This document shows, piece by piece, positions 1-8,652 of a stretch of DNA of 64,000 bases. How positions within the stretch are numbered: position 1 is the first letter of the stretch; the number at the start of each line of letters is the position of its first letter. The notes beneath the pieces were generated by a model, which saw only the letters and a program-made list of their open reading frames with translations, was not told the origin of the DNA and searched no databases. The position numbers and the translations under genes were made by a program. This stretch comes from an uncultured Helicobacter sp. (GTDB lineage Bacteria > Campylobacterota > Campylobacteria > Campylobacterales > Helicobacteraceae): assembly GCA_944326445.1 (NCBI GenBank), contig CALVDZ010000006.1, positions 22,742 to 86,741 on the forward strand. The letters run 5' to 3'.

Positions 1-244
1 TTTTTATAAACCCTCATCACGCACAAGCAGCGATCCCACTCATCTGCACACACACTCTGCACGACTTTAGAATCTATGCGCTTAGCTTTAGCCTAGCTTC
101 GCTAGATTCTGTCCTTCATGTAGCGCGTATGTGCCACTTCTCTTAGCAAAATCCTTGAGCCCTCATCTCCCTTGACTACAAAAAAAAGAAAACGCTACAA
201 TCCCGACTCCAATTTCGCGTATTTACGCACTACAAGGAGTTTGT
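1..244. other. gene-free leader region
   Basis: I see no credible coding region in these bases. They hold two copies of the AGAATCT/AGATTCT motif (near 70 and 110) and the promoter of the first SMR exporter gene. The first 170 bases could belong to the 3' flank of a gene outside the window, but no reading frame supports that. Confidence 0.5.
172..201 (+). promoter_or_regulatory. sigma70-type promoter of SMR pair 1
   Basis: TTGACT at 172-177 and TACAAT at 196-201 are separated by 18 bases, a close match to the vegetative promoter. The spacer contains a run of eight A. The start codon lies 44 bases downstream of the -10 box, preceded by AAGGAG. Confidence 0.6.
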
Positions 245-667
245 ATGGGTTGGTTGTTTATCATTCTAGGTGGTATCATCGAGATTTTTTGGGTGAGTGG
301 ACTCAAATACGCCGACACGCTCTGGCTATATTGTCTCACGCTACTTGGGATTCTCACTTCCTTTGTGCTGATGATTTTAGCAACCAAGCGCGTGGAAGTG
401 AGCGTAGCCTATGCGGTGTTTGTGGGGATTGGAGCAGCGGGCATCGTCGTGGCAGAGATGCTTATCTTTGGCGAGGAGGCAAACCCCGCGCGAATCGCGC
501 TCATTGCGACTTTGCTCATCGGCGTGCTTGGGCTAAAGCTCACGAGCAAAAGTGCAAGCGAGCGCAAAATGGTGCGTGATCTCTCCACAGAGCTTGGGCT
601 CGATGAGTTTGATGAGTTTATGGGAGAGGACAAAAGCGAGCGCAACGACAAAGGAGGTGTGCGATGA
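245..667 (+). CDS. SMR family multidrug efflux protein, long subunit of a pair
   Basis: This 140-residue protein is an inner-membrane small multidrug resistance (SMR) exporter, which exchanges protons for cationic compounds. Four hydrophobic helices cover roughly residues 2-105. The proton- and drug-binding glutamate is present in helix 1 (E13, in the context GGIIEIFW). A hydrophilic acidic and basic tail of about 35 residues follows helix 4, longer than in EmrE. ATG is preceded by AAGGAG. The stop overlaps the start of a second SMR gene by four bases, so the two are co-translated and probably form an obligate heterodimer of the EbrAB/YkkCD kind. The substrate cannot be told from sequence. 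Confidence 0.9.
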   Translation: MGWLFIILGGIIEIFWVSGLKYADTLWLYCLTLLGILTSFVLMILATKRVEVSVAYAVFVGIGAAGIVVAEMLIFGEEANPARIALIATLLIGVLGLKLTSKSASERKMVRDLSTELGLDEFDEFMGEDKSERNDKGGVR

Positions 668-1002
668 TAGAGAGCTTTGGGAGCGCACTAGCGTGGGTGT
701 GCTTGCTCTTAGCCGGGCTAGCTGAGGTGGCGGGCGTGTTTAGTATGAAAAAATTTAGCGATACTAACAAAAAAATCTTTTTGCTTGCTATCGTCTTTGC
801 CTTCCTTGTGAGCTTTGGGCTTTTGAGCATTGCTATGCGTGAGATCACAATGTCGAGTGCCTATGCGATATGGACAGGCATTGGTGCGGGTGGGGGCGTG
901 ATCGTGGGCATTGTGCTCTTTAATGAATCCAAATCCCCGCTAAAAATCTTTTTCCTCCTGCTTGTCATCGGCTCGGCTATCGGACTAAAGCTCGTGGGAT
1001 AG
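664..1002 (+). CDS. SMR family multidrug efflux protein, short subunit of a pair
   Basis: The 112-residue partner of the preceding SMR gene has four predicted membrane helices and almost no tail. The conserved helix-1 glutamate is present in LAEVAGVFSMKKF. It starts at the ATG overlapping the upstream stop (ATGA), with AAGGAGG a few bases upstream. Opposite tail lengths in overlapping SMR genes are typical of heterodimeric pairs with the two subunits inserted in opposite orientations. A palindromic repeat follows the stop directly. Confidence 0.9.
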   Translation: MIESFGSALAWVCLLLAGLAEVAGVFSMKKFSDTNKKIFLLAIVFAFLVSFGLLSIAMREITMSSAYAIWTGIGAGGGVIVGIVLFNESKSPLKIFFLLLVIGSAIGLKLVG

Positions 1003-1013
1003 AATCTATCATA

Positions 1014-1093
1014 TTTAATGCAAGTTTGTTTCACAAACTTGTTATCGCTCGTGGGAAATGAATCCCCGCTCGCTCCGCTACGCGAGCATACAT
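1014..1093 (+). repeat. palindromic element, copy 1
   Basis: This is an about 80-bp element found at several places in the window. Hairpin 1 pairs CAAGTTTGT (1021-1029) with ACAAACTTG (1033-1041). Hairpin 2 closes an ATGAA loop inside GGGAAATGAATCCCC. Hairpin 3 pairs CTCGC with GCGAG before CATACAT. It lies between convergent genes and could act as a terminator for both, but its recurrence elsewhere marks it as a dispersed element. Confidence 0.75.
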
Positions 1094-1156
1094 TACCTGA
1101 ATCTAGTGCTTTGGATTGTTTAGATTCTATAATGTCGCTAGCTTGCGTAGATTCTA

Positions 1157-1635
1157 TCAAGGATTTTTTGAGGCTTTGCGCATTTTTTTGAGCTCTGCGC
1201 ATGAGAGAGAATAGCCCTCTTGACATGCGAGAGTGAGATACCATTTGGCATTTTTCATATCGCCAAGCTTTTGGTAGGACACGCCGATTCTGTGATTGGC
1301 ATACATCGGCTCATAGCTCTCATCGCCGCCTTCTTCAAGACTATCAAGGGCTTTTTTGAGATACCAAATCGCCTCTTCATACCGCCCTGCCCCAAAAAGC
1401 ACAAAGCCCATCTGCATACAATCCATCGTAAAGCCCTCGCGCCCCCTTGCTTGCGTATCGCATTCTTTGAGGCTTGCAATCTCTGCTTCATACTCATAAA
1501 AAAGCACCTTGCACGCCCCATTATCATCATGCAAACATTGAGAAATGGCACTACTCTCATAGCCGCATTCTCACTCATCGCGCTAAGCAATGTGAGATTT
1601 AAAACACAAACAATCCATACCAACACAAAACGCAT
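1157..1635 (-). pseudogene. secreted Sel1/TPR-like protein, frameshifted
   Basis: An ATG at 1635 has a good ribosome site (AAAGGAG) and opens a clear signal peptide (MRFVLVWIVCVLNLTLLSA). That frame then runs into nonsense-looking sequence. The continuing protein lies in another frame from about 1570 down to 1157 and shows TPR/Sel1-like helices with AGRYEEAIWYLKKAL and KLGDMKNAKWYLTLA, plus paired cysteines as in Helicobacter cysteine-rich (Hcp-like) proteins. The two pieces join if one indel is assumed near 1565-1585. It is therefore a recently broken gene, a sequencing error or a phase-off allele. Without the signal peptide the downstream part would start at a TTG (1534). Confidence 0.65.
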
Positions 1636-1653
1636 ACTCACTCTCCTTTGTTA

Positions 1654-3585
1654 TCAGTATCTAAGACCCAATAGCCGATAACTCATTGCCATCTTTTCCA
1701 CCCCCTCGCGGATAATCCCCACCGCCTGCGCATAAAAGCCCCCAATCTCATCGCTAGGCAGATGCAGCACGCTCACCATAAGATTGTGCAGTATATGCCC
1801 CACGCTGCCCTCAAAGAGCAAGCCCACAAAGGGATTTTGCGCACTCATTTTAAGACTAAAGCGATGAAGGGAATCAATGAGGGCAAAAAGCTCCCTTTTG
1901 CCCTGCACCGGCACGCCCAAAAGTGCCAAAAACTCCTCCTTATACGCCAGCACCTCGCCCAAACCCATATCGCCATACGCCCTAAACACCTGCGTATAAT
2001 CCGCGCTGCAATGGGCTTTGATAGATTCTATCGCTCTTTGCTTCTCGCCCGCGCTAAGCTCGCGCAGGCTAAACGCGCTCACATCACACGCCCTCGTGCC
2101 CTGTATATACGCCCCCTCGCCCAGATTTAGCACCAGTCGCGGGGCAAACGCCTTGATACACCGCTCCATACTCCTCGCACTAAGGCTAAAGAGCGCGTCG
2201 GAATACACGCTAGATTCTCTATTGCCCTGCACCTTGAAGGCATTGGGTGGGATTTGGGGCGTCTCCTCGCCATAAAAGGAGTTTTTAGCGTGCTTTGCCT
2301 TGCCCTTAATATACCCACAATCAAGCCCGCACATCAGCACTTCTTCGCCCAAAAGTGCCGCAAGCGCAAAGCCGGCATTGCCCACATAGGGCGCGCTAAA
2401 CTCCACCACGCTTTTGCCCCCAAACAAATACGCCCCCGCACTCCCACCACGCATAAACACATACGCCTCTTTAGCTAGCTCTAGAGCCTCGGGCTGCACC
2501 ACGCTCCCACATAGCAGTGTCGTATCGCCTAGAGGGGCTTCTTGCAATACATCTTTGAGATACGCAATGCGCTCAATCTCAATCTGAAAATCGGGCTCTA
2601 TCCCATAGGCTTTGAGCGGCTTTATCGCCGTGCCACAGGAGAAAATCAGCATATTTTTGGCGTTTTTTTTGATAAAAGGCAGGAGAGAATCTAAGCTCAC
2701 GCCATTGCCCACCACACAGATGGGTATCTCCACGCGCTCTGGCAAATGCAGCACGGGGTAGTGTGCGCTTAGGTTGCTTAGCGTATTCCTCACGCCTATC
2801 ATCTCATCATCAAAGCTCCCCCAACCACGAGAATTCACCCTATACGCCTCATAGACGACTTCGCGCGCACTTGTAATCTTGGGGCTCTCGTATAAAAAGA
2901 GCTCAAGGCGCAAAAAGTTATTAGTAATCTTGCGCGAGGCAAAGTAAGTGTGGATAAACTCTTGGTGGATTAAGTCTTTGACAAAAATATAGCACGCGCG
3001 CTCACTCACGCGCGAAAATAACAGAGCAAAATCCACAAAATACAGCATAATGCGTAGCATATCGAGGTATTCCTCAAAGAGCAGGAGAGAGTGAAAATAC
3101 ACGCCCCGCTCCAAAAGCAATTGCAAAAAAATCCCCCCAAGCATGCCAAAAAATGTGCAGCTGGGCAAAAAATCGCTGGGGAGATGGTAGGATTTGCCCC
3201 CGCCGCTCTCTTGCATAAGATTAATAAGTTTATTACAGATAGAGGCGGTTAGCGGGATTTTGTCCTCATCGAGCTTTTGGAGTGCGAGGTGGTTGGTATG
3301 CACGAGAAATCGCGGGTTATTCATCGGAGATTGACTAAGAGCCAAATGCGTGGCAATCATCGTGTTTTCCCCGCTAGCTGGATACACAAGGGCATTGTCT
3401 TGGAGGTTTAGGATATTGAGCCCTGTTGGATTACAAAGGAGATTGTGCGTCGTGGGGGGCTTGCTAAGCTGGGCAAAAAGCGTGGGATTAAAAGCTCTAA
3501 AAAACTCCATATTGCGCACAAAACACGCGCTCATATACGACTCTAGCGCGCTAAAATCGCTAGATAGAATCTGCGTGAGATTCAT
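1654..3585 (-). CDS. maf: motility accessory factor, DUF115 family (flagellin glycosylation)
   Basis: This large protein belongs to the DUF115/Maf family, which acts in the cytoplasm in transfer of pseudaminic or legionaminic acid to flagellin in Campylobacter and Helicobacter. The hallmark block near the middle, VVGNGVSLDSLLPFIKK followed by LIFSCGTAIKPLKAYGIEPD, matches the DUF115 nucleotide-sugar-binding core. The N-terminus starting MNLTQIL fits the family, so I use the ATG at 3585; a GTG at 3606 would add seven residues, and neither start has a strong ribosome site. It sits 39 bases downstream of pepQ on the same strand. No flagellin or sialic-acid synthesis genes are in the window. Confidence 0.8.
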   Translation of the reverse strand: MNLTQILSSDFSALESYMSACFVRNMEFFRAFNPTLFAQLSKPPTTHNLLCNPTGLNILNLQDNALVYPASGENTMIATHLALSQSPMNNPRFLVHTNHLALQKLDEDKIPLTASICNKLINLMQESGGGKSYHLPSDFLPSCTFFGMLGGIFLQLLLERGVYFHSLLLFEEYLDMLRIMLYFVDFALLFSRVSERACYIFVKDLIHQEFIHTYFASRKITNNFLRLELFLYESPKITSAREVVYEAYRVNSRGWGSFDDEMIGVRNTLSNLSAHYPVLHLPERVEIPICVVGNGVSLDSLLPFIKKNAKNMLIFSCGTAIKPLKAYGIEPDFQIEIERIAYLKDVLQEAPLGDTTLLCGSVVQPEALELAKEAYVFMRGGSAGAYLFGGKSVVEFSAPYVGNAGFALAALLGEEVLMCGLDCGYIKGKAKHAKNSFYGEETPQIPPNAFKVQGNRESSVYSDALFSLSARSMERCIKAFAPRLVLNLGEGAYIQGTRACDVSAFSLRELSAGEKQRAIESIKAHCSADYTQVFRAYGDMGLGEVLAYKEEFLALLGVPVQGKRELFALIDSLHRFSLKMSAQNPFVGLLFEGSVGHILHNLMVSVLHLPSDEIGGFYAQAVGIIREGVEKMAMSYRLLGLRY

Positions 3586-3624
3586 CGCCGCGCCCACGCC
3601 ACGCACATCGTGTATGCGCTCTTT

Positions 3625-4686
3625 TTATAAAACCTCTGCCCTGCCATTTTTCATCACGACTAAATCTTCAATACGCACGCCAAACTCGCCACCTAGGTAG
3701 ATTCCGGGCTCGATGGAAAACACCATACCATCTTCTATGATCTCTTCACTTCTTGCAGAAATGCGCGGCAGCTCGTGTATGTCTAATCCCACGCCGTGCC
3801 CCGTGCTATGCACGAAGTATTTGCCATAGCCACTAGATTCTATCACTTCACGCGCTAGGGCGTCGATCTCGCGTGCCTTCATTCCGCTGCGTGCCTTGCT
3901 TATCGCCCTCTCTTGGGCTTTTAGCACGATATCATAGATTTTTTGCTGCTTGGGGGATTTGAATCTCTGATTTTTGCTAAAGTCCATATCGGGATTCACA
4001 CTTGCGGTGCGCGTCCTGTCTGAGCAATAACGCTGATATTTTATCCCCGCGTCAAAAAGCAAAAGATCGTGTTTTTTGCACACGATTTTGGCACAAGGCA
4101 GGGCGTGGGGCTTAGCCCCCGTGGCATTAAGCCCCACGATTGGGTTAAAGCTCAAGTCATACGCGCCCTTGTAGCTCAAAAACATCGTGGCATAAAAGTG
4201 CAAATCCCGCTCACTTAGTGCCTTGCCCTTTTGCACCGCCTTGCGCACAAAGCGCGCAAACTCCTTGAAGGCTTGCTTGTTGAGCTTTTGGGACTTTTTG
4301 ATAAGCTCGATTTGAGAATCTGTCTTGATAATGCGTAAATTTTGATGAAAATTTGGCACAGGGAGGAGCTCGCACTGGCACTTTTGGGTATGGGTAGCGA
4401 GTATCTCATAGAATTCTACGCAAATCTCGCTCGGATTAAAGATGAGTTTTTTCACACCCTGCGCGCTAAGGAGGGTGCTAAGAGAGCTAAGCAAATCGCT
4501 AGATTCTATAACCTCGACATTTTTGCCCACACTCTGCTTGGCTTCTAGGCTATATCTAGAATCTGTGATAAAAAACCGCTGCCCTTGCAAATGCAGCACG
4601 ATGGCATTATCGCAGCTAAAGCCACATTCATAATACTGCGCATTTTCATCGCGCACGATATAGGGAGTAGAGCTATCAAAGCGCAT
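3625..4686 (-). CDS. pepQ: M24 family Xaa-Pro peptidase
   Basis: This 353-residue cytoplasmic metallopeptidase of the aminopeptidase P/prolidase (M24) family cleaves bonds next to proline in peptides. It has a creatinase-like N-terminal domain (1-110) and a pita-bread catalytic domain. Metal-ligand motifs are visible: LLFDAGIKY, DRTRT, STGHGVGLDIHE and FSIEPGIYLGG. Length is normal for the epsilonproteobacterial enzyme. It follows aroQ by four bases, the same order as I recall from H. pylori (HP1038-HP1037), so the two are probably co-transcribed. Confidence 0.9.
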   Translation of the reverse strand: MRFDSSTPYIVRDENAQYYECGFSCDNAIVLHLQGQRFFITDSRYSLEAKQSVGKNVEVIESSDLLSSLSTLLSAQGVKKLIFNPSEICVEFYEILATHTQKCQCELLPVPNFHQNLRIIKTDSQIELIKKSQKLNKQAFKEFARFVRKAVQKGKALSERDLHFYATMFLSYKGAYDLSFNPIVGLNATGAKPHALPCAKIVCKKHDLLLFDAGIKYQRYCSDRTRTASVNPDMDFSKNQRFKSPKQQKIYDIVLKAQERAISKARSGMKAREIDALAREVIESSGYGKYFVHSTGHGVGLDIHELPRISARSEEIIEDGMVFSIEPGIYLGGEFGVRIEDLVVMKNGRAEVL

Positions 4687-4690
4687 ACTA

Positions 4691-5176
4691 CTACTTGACT
4701 TGTTGGGGTTGTGTGGCTTGCTGGGCTTTGAGCGCGGCGATCTCGCTTAGGATTTGCAAAAGCGCGATAAGCCCTAGATGATACCCAAACACGCCAAAAC
4801 CCGTAATCACGCCCGCACACACTCTGCCCGTGTAGCTCTTGGCGCGGAAGTCCTCTCTGGCGTGGATATTGCTGATATGCACCTCTATCACGGGCACCCC
4901 GCAGCTGGCGATAGAATCTGCGATGGCAATAGAAGTGTGAGAATATGCGGCGGGATTTATCAGCACGCCATCGTATTCCCCGCCGATACACTCTTGGAGT
5001 TTGTCGATGATCTCGCCTTCAAAATTGCTTTGGAAAAACTCAATCTCGGCGTTGTGCTGCTTGGCTTGGGCTTGGAGATTGGTGTGAATCTGCTCGAGTG
5101 TTACATTCCCATAGATGTGAGGCTCGCGATGTCCTAAGATATTGAGGTTTGGTCCTTGTATGACTAGGATTTTCAT
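4691..5176 (-). CDS. aroQ: 3-dehydroquinate dehydratase, type II
   Basis: This 161-residue enzyme converts 3-dehydroquinate to 3-dehydroshikimate in the shikimate pathway. The type II signature is clear: IQGPNLNILGHREPHIYG at the N-terminus with the catalytic tyrosine, INPAAYSHTS, and EVHISNIHAREDFR containing the catalytic histidine. Type II enzymes are dodecamers with a flavodoxin-like fold. The gene is first in an operon with pepQ and perhaps maf. An AAGGAGC-like site precedes the ATG. Confidence 0.95.
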   Translation of the reverse strand: MKILVIQGPNLNILGHREPHIYGNVTLEQIHTNLQAQAKQHNAEIEFFQSNFEGEIIDKLQECIGGEYDGVLINPAAYSHTSIAIADSIASCGVPVIEVHISNIHAREDFRAKSYTGRVCAGVITGFGVFGYHLGLIALLQILSEIAALKAQQATQPQQVK

Positions 5177-5267
5177 AACTGCTCCTTATGCTTGTCTCAA
5201 AACGCTTATGGTATAAAAATCTTGCTTAAAGTTCTGCTGATAGCTCACAAATCCCGCTCCGCTTAAT

Positions 5268-6194
5268 TTAATTTTCCTGCAGGAGATAAAACTCGCCCGT
5301 GTTTGGATTGCGCTTTTTTATAGAAGGTGTGTGGCGGGGGCTTGCAGGTAAAGGGGCAGTGGGCACAGAATCTACTCTCATAGAATCTGCTCTAGCAGAA
5401 TCCACGCCCACAGAATCTGCCCCACTCGGAGCGACAAAATCCCGCGGCACTTCCATAAAGCCCGATGAGCGAGGTGGCGGGGCTTTTGTCTCCTTGCTCG
5501 CTACTTTTGGCTCTGAAATGGGCTTAGGGGTGGGTGGCTTATTTTTTGTGGCGACGCGCTTTGTGCCTGTGCGCACAGAATCTCCCGCCACGCCCCCGCC
5601 CAAAAATACAATCGCCTTATCATCTCTTGCCTGCTTGGCGAGGCTAGCGGCGTATTTTGGCATATAGGCTTGCAGGGCTTTGACTTTGCGCGCGATGTCC
5701 TCATAGTAGCTTTGTGCCATTTTAGCGCGCTCGCTATCGCGCTCCCAGCTAAAGCCCTTGTTGTAGGATTTGATCACTTCTTGCCAATTCCCCTTGCGCA
5801 CCTTGTGCCAATATAGCAACTCCTCAAGCGCGACTTGCGAGGCGTATTCGTCATCGCGCACGAGCAGCTCGCCCACCATATTGCGCATAAAGCCCGTGTC
5901 TTTTTGGTTGGTTTTCTTAAGCAGTCCGGGGATATGCGCGTGATAGATCCCTGCGGAAGGATCGGCGAAGTTCATTTTGTATTCTCCCGCGCAAGATTCT
6001 TTCCACGCGATTGCTGCCATCGTGTAGCCATAGCCTGATTTTAACCCGTATTTAAACGCCTTTAGTATCACATTTTTTTGTGCCTTACTAAAGTCTTTGA
6101 GCTCCACGCATTTGCCCTCGACTTTGTGCAATGGTATCGCCACACACGCGCTCACACACCCAAATACTACGCCACATATCATCGCTCTTATCAT
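5268..6194 (-). CDS. secreted lysozyme-fold (lytic transglycosylase-like) protein
   Basis: This 308-residue protein carries an N-terminal export signal (MIRAMICGVVFGCVSACVA). Residues about 40-190 resemble a lysozyme/SLT-like fold: AAIAWKESCAG offers the catalytic-type ES dipeptide, followed by ADPSAGIYHAH and KSYNKGFSW. I infer peptidoglycan cleavage in the periplasm, with moderate certainty. Residues about 210-300 are a low-complexity linker rich in proline and alanine with several VDS/ADS triplets encoded by repeated GATTCT units (5360-5430), an intrusion of the genome-wide motif into a coding region. The gene stands alone between aroQ and the divergent htrA. Confidence 0.6.
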   Translation of the reverse strand: MIRAMICGVVFGCVSACVAIPLHKVEGKCVELKDFSKAQKNVILKAFKYGLKSGYGYTMAAIAWKESCAGEYKMNFADPSAGIYHAHIPGLLKKTNQKDTGFMRNMVGELLVRDDEYASQVALEELLYWHKVRKGNWQEVIKSYNKGFSWERDSERAKMAQSYYEDIARKVKALQAYMPKYAASLAKQARDDKAIVFLGGGVAGDSVRTGTKRVATKNKPPTPKPISEPKVASKETKAPPPRSSGFMEVPRDFVAPSGADSVGVDSARADSMRVDSVPTAPLPASPRHTPSIKKRNPNTGEFYLLQEN

Positions 6195-6308
6195 ACGCCT
6201 AATGCCTCTTTCCTAGCAAGGTTGGTGCGTAAATTTGCCACCGCTCTAGCCTTTTAGCTTTATCCATAGGCAAAAGGGATTCCACAAATTGGCTTTTATC
6301 CTTTGTGA

Positions 6309-6314
6309 TAAAAT
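6309..6314 (+). promoter_or_regulatory. -10 box of htrA
   Basis: TAAAAT preceded by TTTGTGA forms a Helicobacter-style extended -10 element. It lies in the only AT-rich part of the gap between two divergent genes, about 54 bases before the htrA start codon. Confidence 0.45.
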
Positions 6315-6367
6315 GTTTAAGAATGCCAAATACAATAACGATTTAATCTAAAACCTAAGGAGCTTAT

Positions 6368-7795
6368 ATGATGAGAATCTGTGCTGTATTGCTGCTTGTA
6401 GGCATAGGCCATATGGGGGCTTTTGAGTTCAAGGACGCCCCAGAGGTGCAGGAGCGCATAAACCCAAGCACCTCTCCCCAAAGTATCCAATCCTATGCCT
6501 CCTCGCTAGGCGATGCGACAAAGGCAGTCGTCAATATCTCCACCCAAAAGCAAGTCTCAAACGCGATTCCAAACCACCCTATGTTTAACGATCCGTTTTT
6601 TCAGCAGTTTTTTGGCGACATATATGGACAGATTCCACGCGATAGAATCGAGCGCAGCCTAGGCAGCGGCGTGCTCATCTCCACTGATGGCTATATCGTT
6701 ACCAACCACCACGTTATCGATGGCGCGGATAAAATCCTCGTCTCGCTCTCAGGCAGTGCCAAAGAATACACGGCTAAAGTCATCGGCTCGGATTCACGCA
6801 GCGATTTGGCAGTGATAAAGATTGAATCTAGCACGCCTAGTATCAGCTTTGCCAATAGCGACAAGGTGCAGGTGGGTGATGTCGTGTTTGCTATCGGCAA
6901 TCCCTTTGGAGTAGGCGAGACGGTAACCCAAGGTATCGTCTCCGCACTCAATAAAAGTGGGATAGGGATAAATGATTATGAAAACTTCATACAAACCGAT
7001 GCTTCTATCAATCCGGGCAATAGCGGTGGGGCACTCATAGATTCACGCGGGGCACTTATCGGGATCAACACCGCGATTCTCTCGCGCACGGGTGGCAACC
7101 ACGGCGTGGGGTTTGCTATCCCTTCAGAAATGGTTAAAAAAATCGCCAAAGAGCTCATTGAAAAGGGTTCAGTCAAAAGAGGCTATCTAGGCGTGGGAAT
7201 CCAAGATGTGAGCGAGGATCTCCAAGAGAGCTATGCGCGCAGAGAGGGTGCGCTGCTTATCAGCATAGAGCCACAATCCCCCGCTGCCAAAGCTGGGCTT
7301 ATGGTATGGGATCTCATCACCGAAGTGGAGGGCAAAAAAATCACAAACGCCCAAGAGCTCAAAAATCTCATCGGTATGCTACCTCCTAAGCAAAAAGTGA
7401 GTATCAAATATGTGCGTGATAAGCAGGAGCGTATGACGCAAGTCGTGCTAGGGGAGCTTAGCAGCGATGAGGCTGCGCGTGCTGATACCGCCCAAGGTGC
7501 GCCAAATGACGCTAAGAGTGGGATTGATGGATTAGGCGTGAGTGAGCTCACCCAAAGCCTCCGCCAACGCTACAGAATCTCTGAAGGTATCCAAGGCGTG
7601 GTGGTGACAGAAGTGCGCAGGGATTCACTAGCCTATAGAGCGGGATTTGGCATAGGCGATGTGATAGCACAGATTGAGGATAGCAATATCACAAAGCCAT
7701 CGGAATTTTTGGCAGCGCTCAGTAAATTTAAAAATAAAAACAAGAGAATCTTGGTATATTCTCGAAATGGAATTAAAACCATCATTTTAAAATAA
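6368..7795 (+). CDS. htrA: periplasmic serine protease DegP/HtrA
   Basis: This 475-residue protein has a signal peptide (about 1-18), a trypsin-like protease domain and two PDZ domains. The catalytic triad is visible: histidine in VTNHHVIDGA, aspartate in SDSRSDLAVIKI, serine in NPGNSGGALID. The PDZ domains follow at about 265-350 and 385-470. HtrA degrades misfolded envelope proteins, and in Helicobacter and Campylobacter is also secreted and cleaves E-cadherin. AAGGAG precedes the tandem ATG codons. cheR begins nine bases after the stop. Confidence 0.95.
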   Translation: MMRICAVLLLVGIGHMGAFEFKDAPEVQERINPSTSPQSIQSYASSLGDATKAVVNISTQKQVSNAIPNHPMFNDPFFQQFFGDIYGQIPRDRIERSLGSGVLISTDGYIVTNHHVIDGADKILVSLSGSAKEYTAKVIGSDSRSDLAVIKIESSTPSISFANSDKVQVGDVVFAIGNPFGVGETVTQGIVSALNKSGIGINDYENFIQTDASINPGNSGGALIDSRGALIGINTAILSRTGGNHGVGFAIPSEMVKKIAKELIEKGSVKRGYLGVGIQDVSEDLQESYARREGALLISIEPQSPAAKAGLMVWDLITEVEGKKITNAQELKNLIGMLPPKQKVSIKYVRDKQERMTQVVLGELSSDEAARADTAQGAPNDAKSGIDGLGVSELTQSLRQRYRISEGIQGVVVTEVRRDSLAYRAGFGIGDVIAQIEDSNITKPSEFLAALSKFKNKNKRILVYSRNGIKTIILK

Positions 7796-7804
7796 AGATT
7801 GCCG

Positions 7805-8638
7805 ATGATCCACCTTGATAGCAAGCATTTTAAGCTCTTACAGGACAAAATCTACGATCTTTCAGGGATTCATATCGTAGATTCTAAATTTGCGATGATA
7901 AAAAATCGCGTTTTAAAGCTGATGAAAGATGTGCAGTGCGATGATGTGGGCGAGCTGCTCACAATGGTGGATAGGGATAAAAAAGTCGCGCAGGATTTTA
8001 TCAATGTCTTCACCACCAACAAAACCGATTTTTTCCGCGAAAGCTTTCATTTTGATGACTTGCTCGATAGAGTGCTGCCCCAGCTTTTTAAAACCCAATC
8101 GCGTATCAAAATCTACTGCTGCGCGTCCTCTACCGGGCAGGAGCCCTACTCTATCGCCAGCACCATAGCCTATGCCAAAAAAATCTATGACGCCACCACA
8201 CAAGTAGAAATCATCGCCACAGATATCGACACGCAAGTGCTCTCAATCGCCAAGGAGGGCAAATACACGATTAACCCACTGCTAGAGAAATGGCCTAAAT
8301 GGGCGGAGAGTGAAATATCGGAGTTTTTTGATGTGGTTGATGAATCTAACAAAGTGCGCCATCTCTCCGTCAAGCCAAAGCTAAAAAATATGATAAGCTT
8401 CCGCCAGCTCAATTTGTTTAACAAAAAATATCCCTTTAGCAACGAGGAATTTGATGTGGTGTTTTGCAGAAATATCCTCATTTATTTTACCAAGCCCGAT
8501 CAGGAGGCGATTTTGCAACGCCTTTTTGCTTTGCTCAAAGTGGGCGGGACATTTTATCTCGGGCATTCTGAAAGCCTCTATGAGCTAGCCGAGCAGACAG
8601 AAAAGCTCGGGCACAAGACTTTTATCAAGCAGCGATAA
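7805..8638 (+). CDS. cheR: chemotaxis protein methyltransferase
   Basis: CheR transfers methyl groups from S-adenosylmethionine to glutamates of chemoreceptors for sensory adaptation. The about 277-residue protein shows an N-terminal helical CheR_N domain and a Rossmann methyltransferase domain with CCASSTGQEPYSIA as the SAM loop, IIATDIDTQVL, and FDVVFCRNILIYF. I start at the ATG at 7805; a TTG six bases upstream is also possible. H. pylori lacks cheR and cheB, so this pair separates the organism from the gastric lineage. It is followed by cheB after 14 bases. Confidence 0.9.
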   Translation: MIHLDSKHFKLLQDKIYDLSGIHIVDSKFAMIKNRVLKLMKDVQCDDVGELLTMVDRDKKVAQDFINVFTTNKTDFFRESFHFDDLLDRVLPQLFKTQSRIKIYCCASSTGQEPYSIASTIAYAKKIYDATTQVEIIATDIDTQVLSIAKEGKYTINPLLEKWPKWAESEISEFFDVVDESNKVRHLSVKPKLKNMISFRQLNLFNKKYPFSNEEFDVVFCRNILIYFTKPDQEAILQRLFALLKVGGTFYLGHSESLYELAEQTEKLGHKTFIKQR

Positions 8639-8652
8639 TTGAGGGATACGCG

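Noticed and set aside
181..188. A8 run in the SMR promoter spacer as a phase-variation site
   Set aside because: Eight A is short for switching and similar T8/A8 runs occur in coding regions at 2663 and 56451.
861..1244. Minus-strand open frame of 127 codons opposite the second SMR gene
   Set aside because: It crosses the palindromic element and the antisense of a real gene, so it is a shadow.
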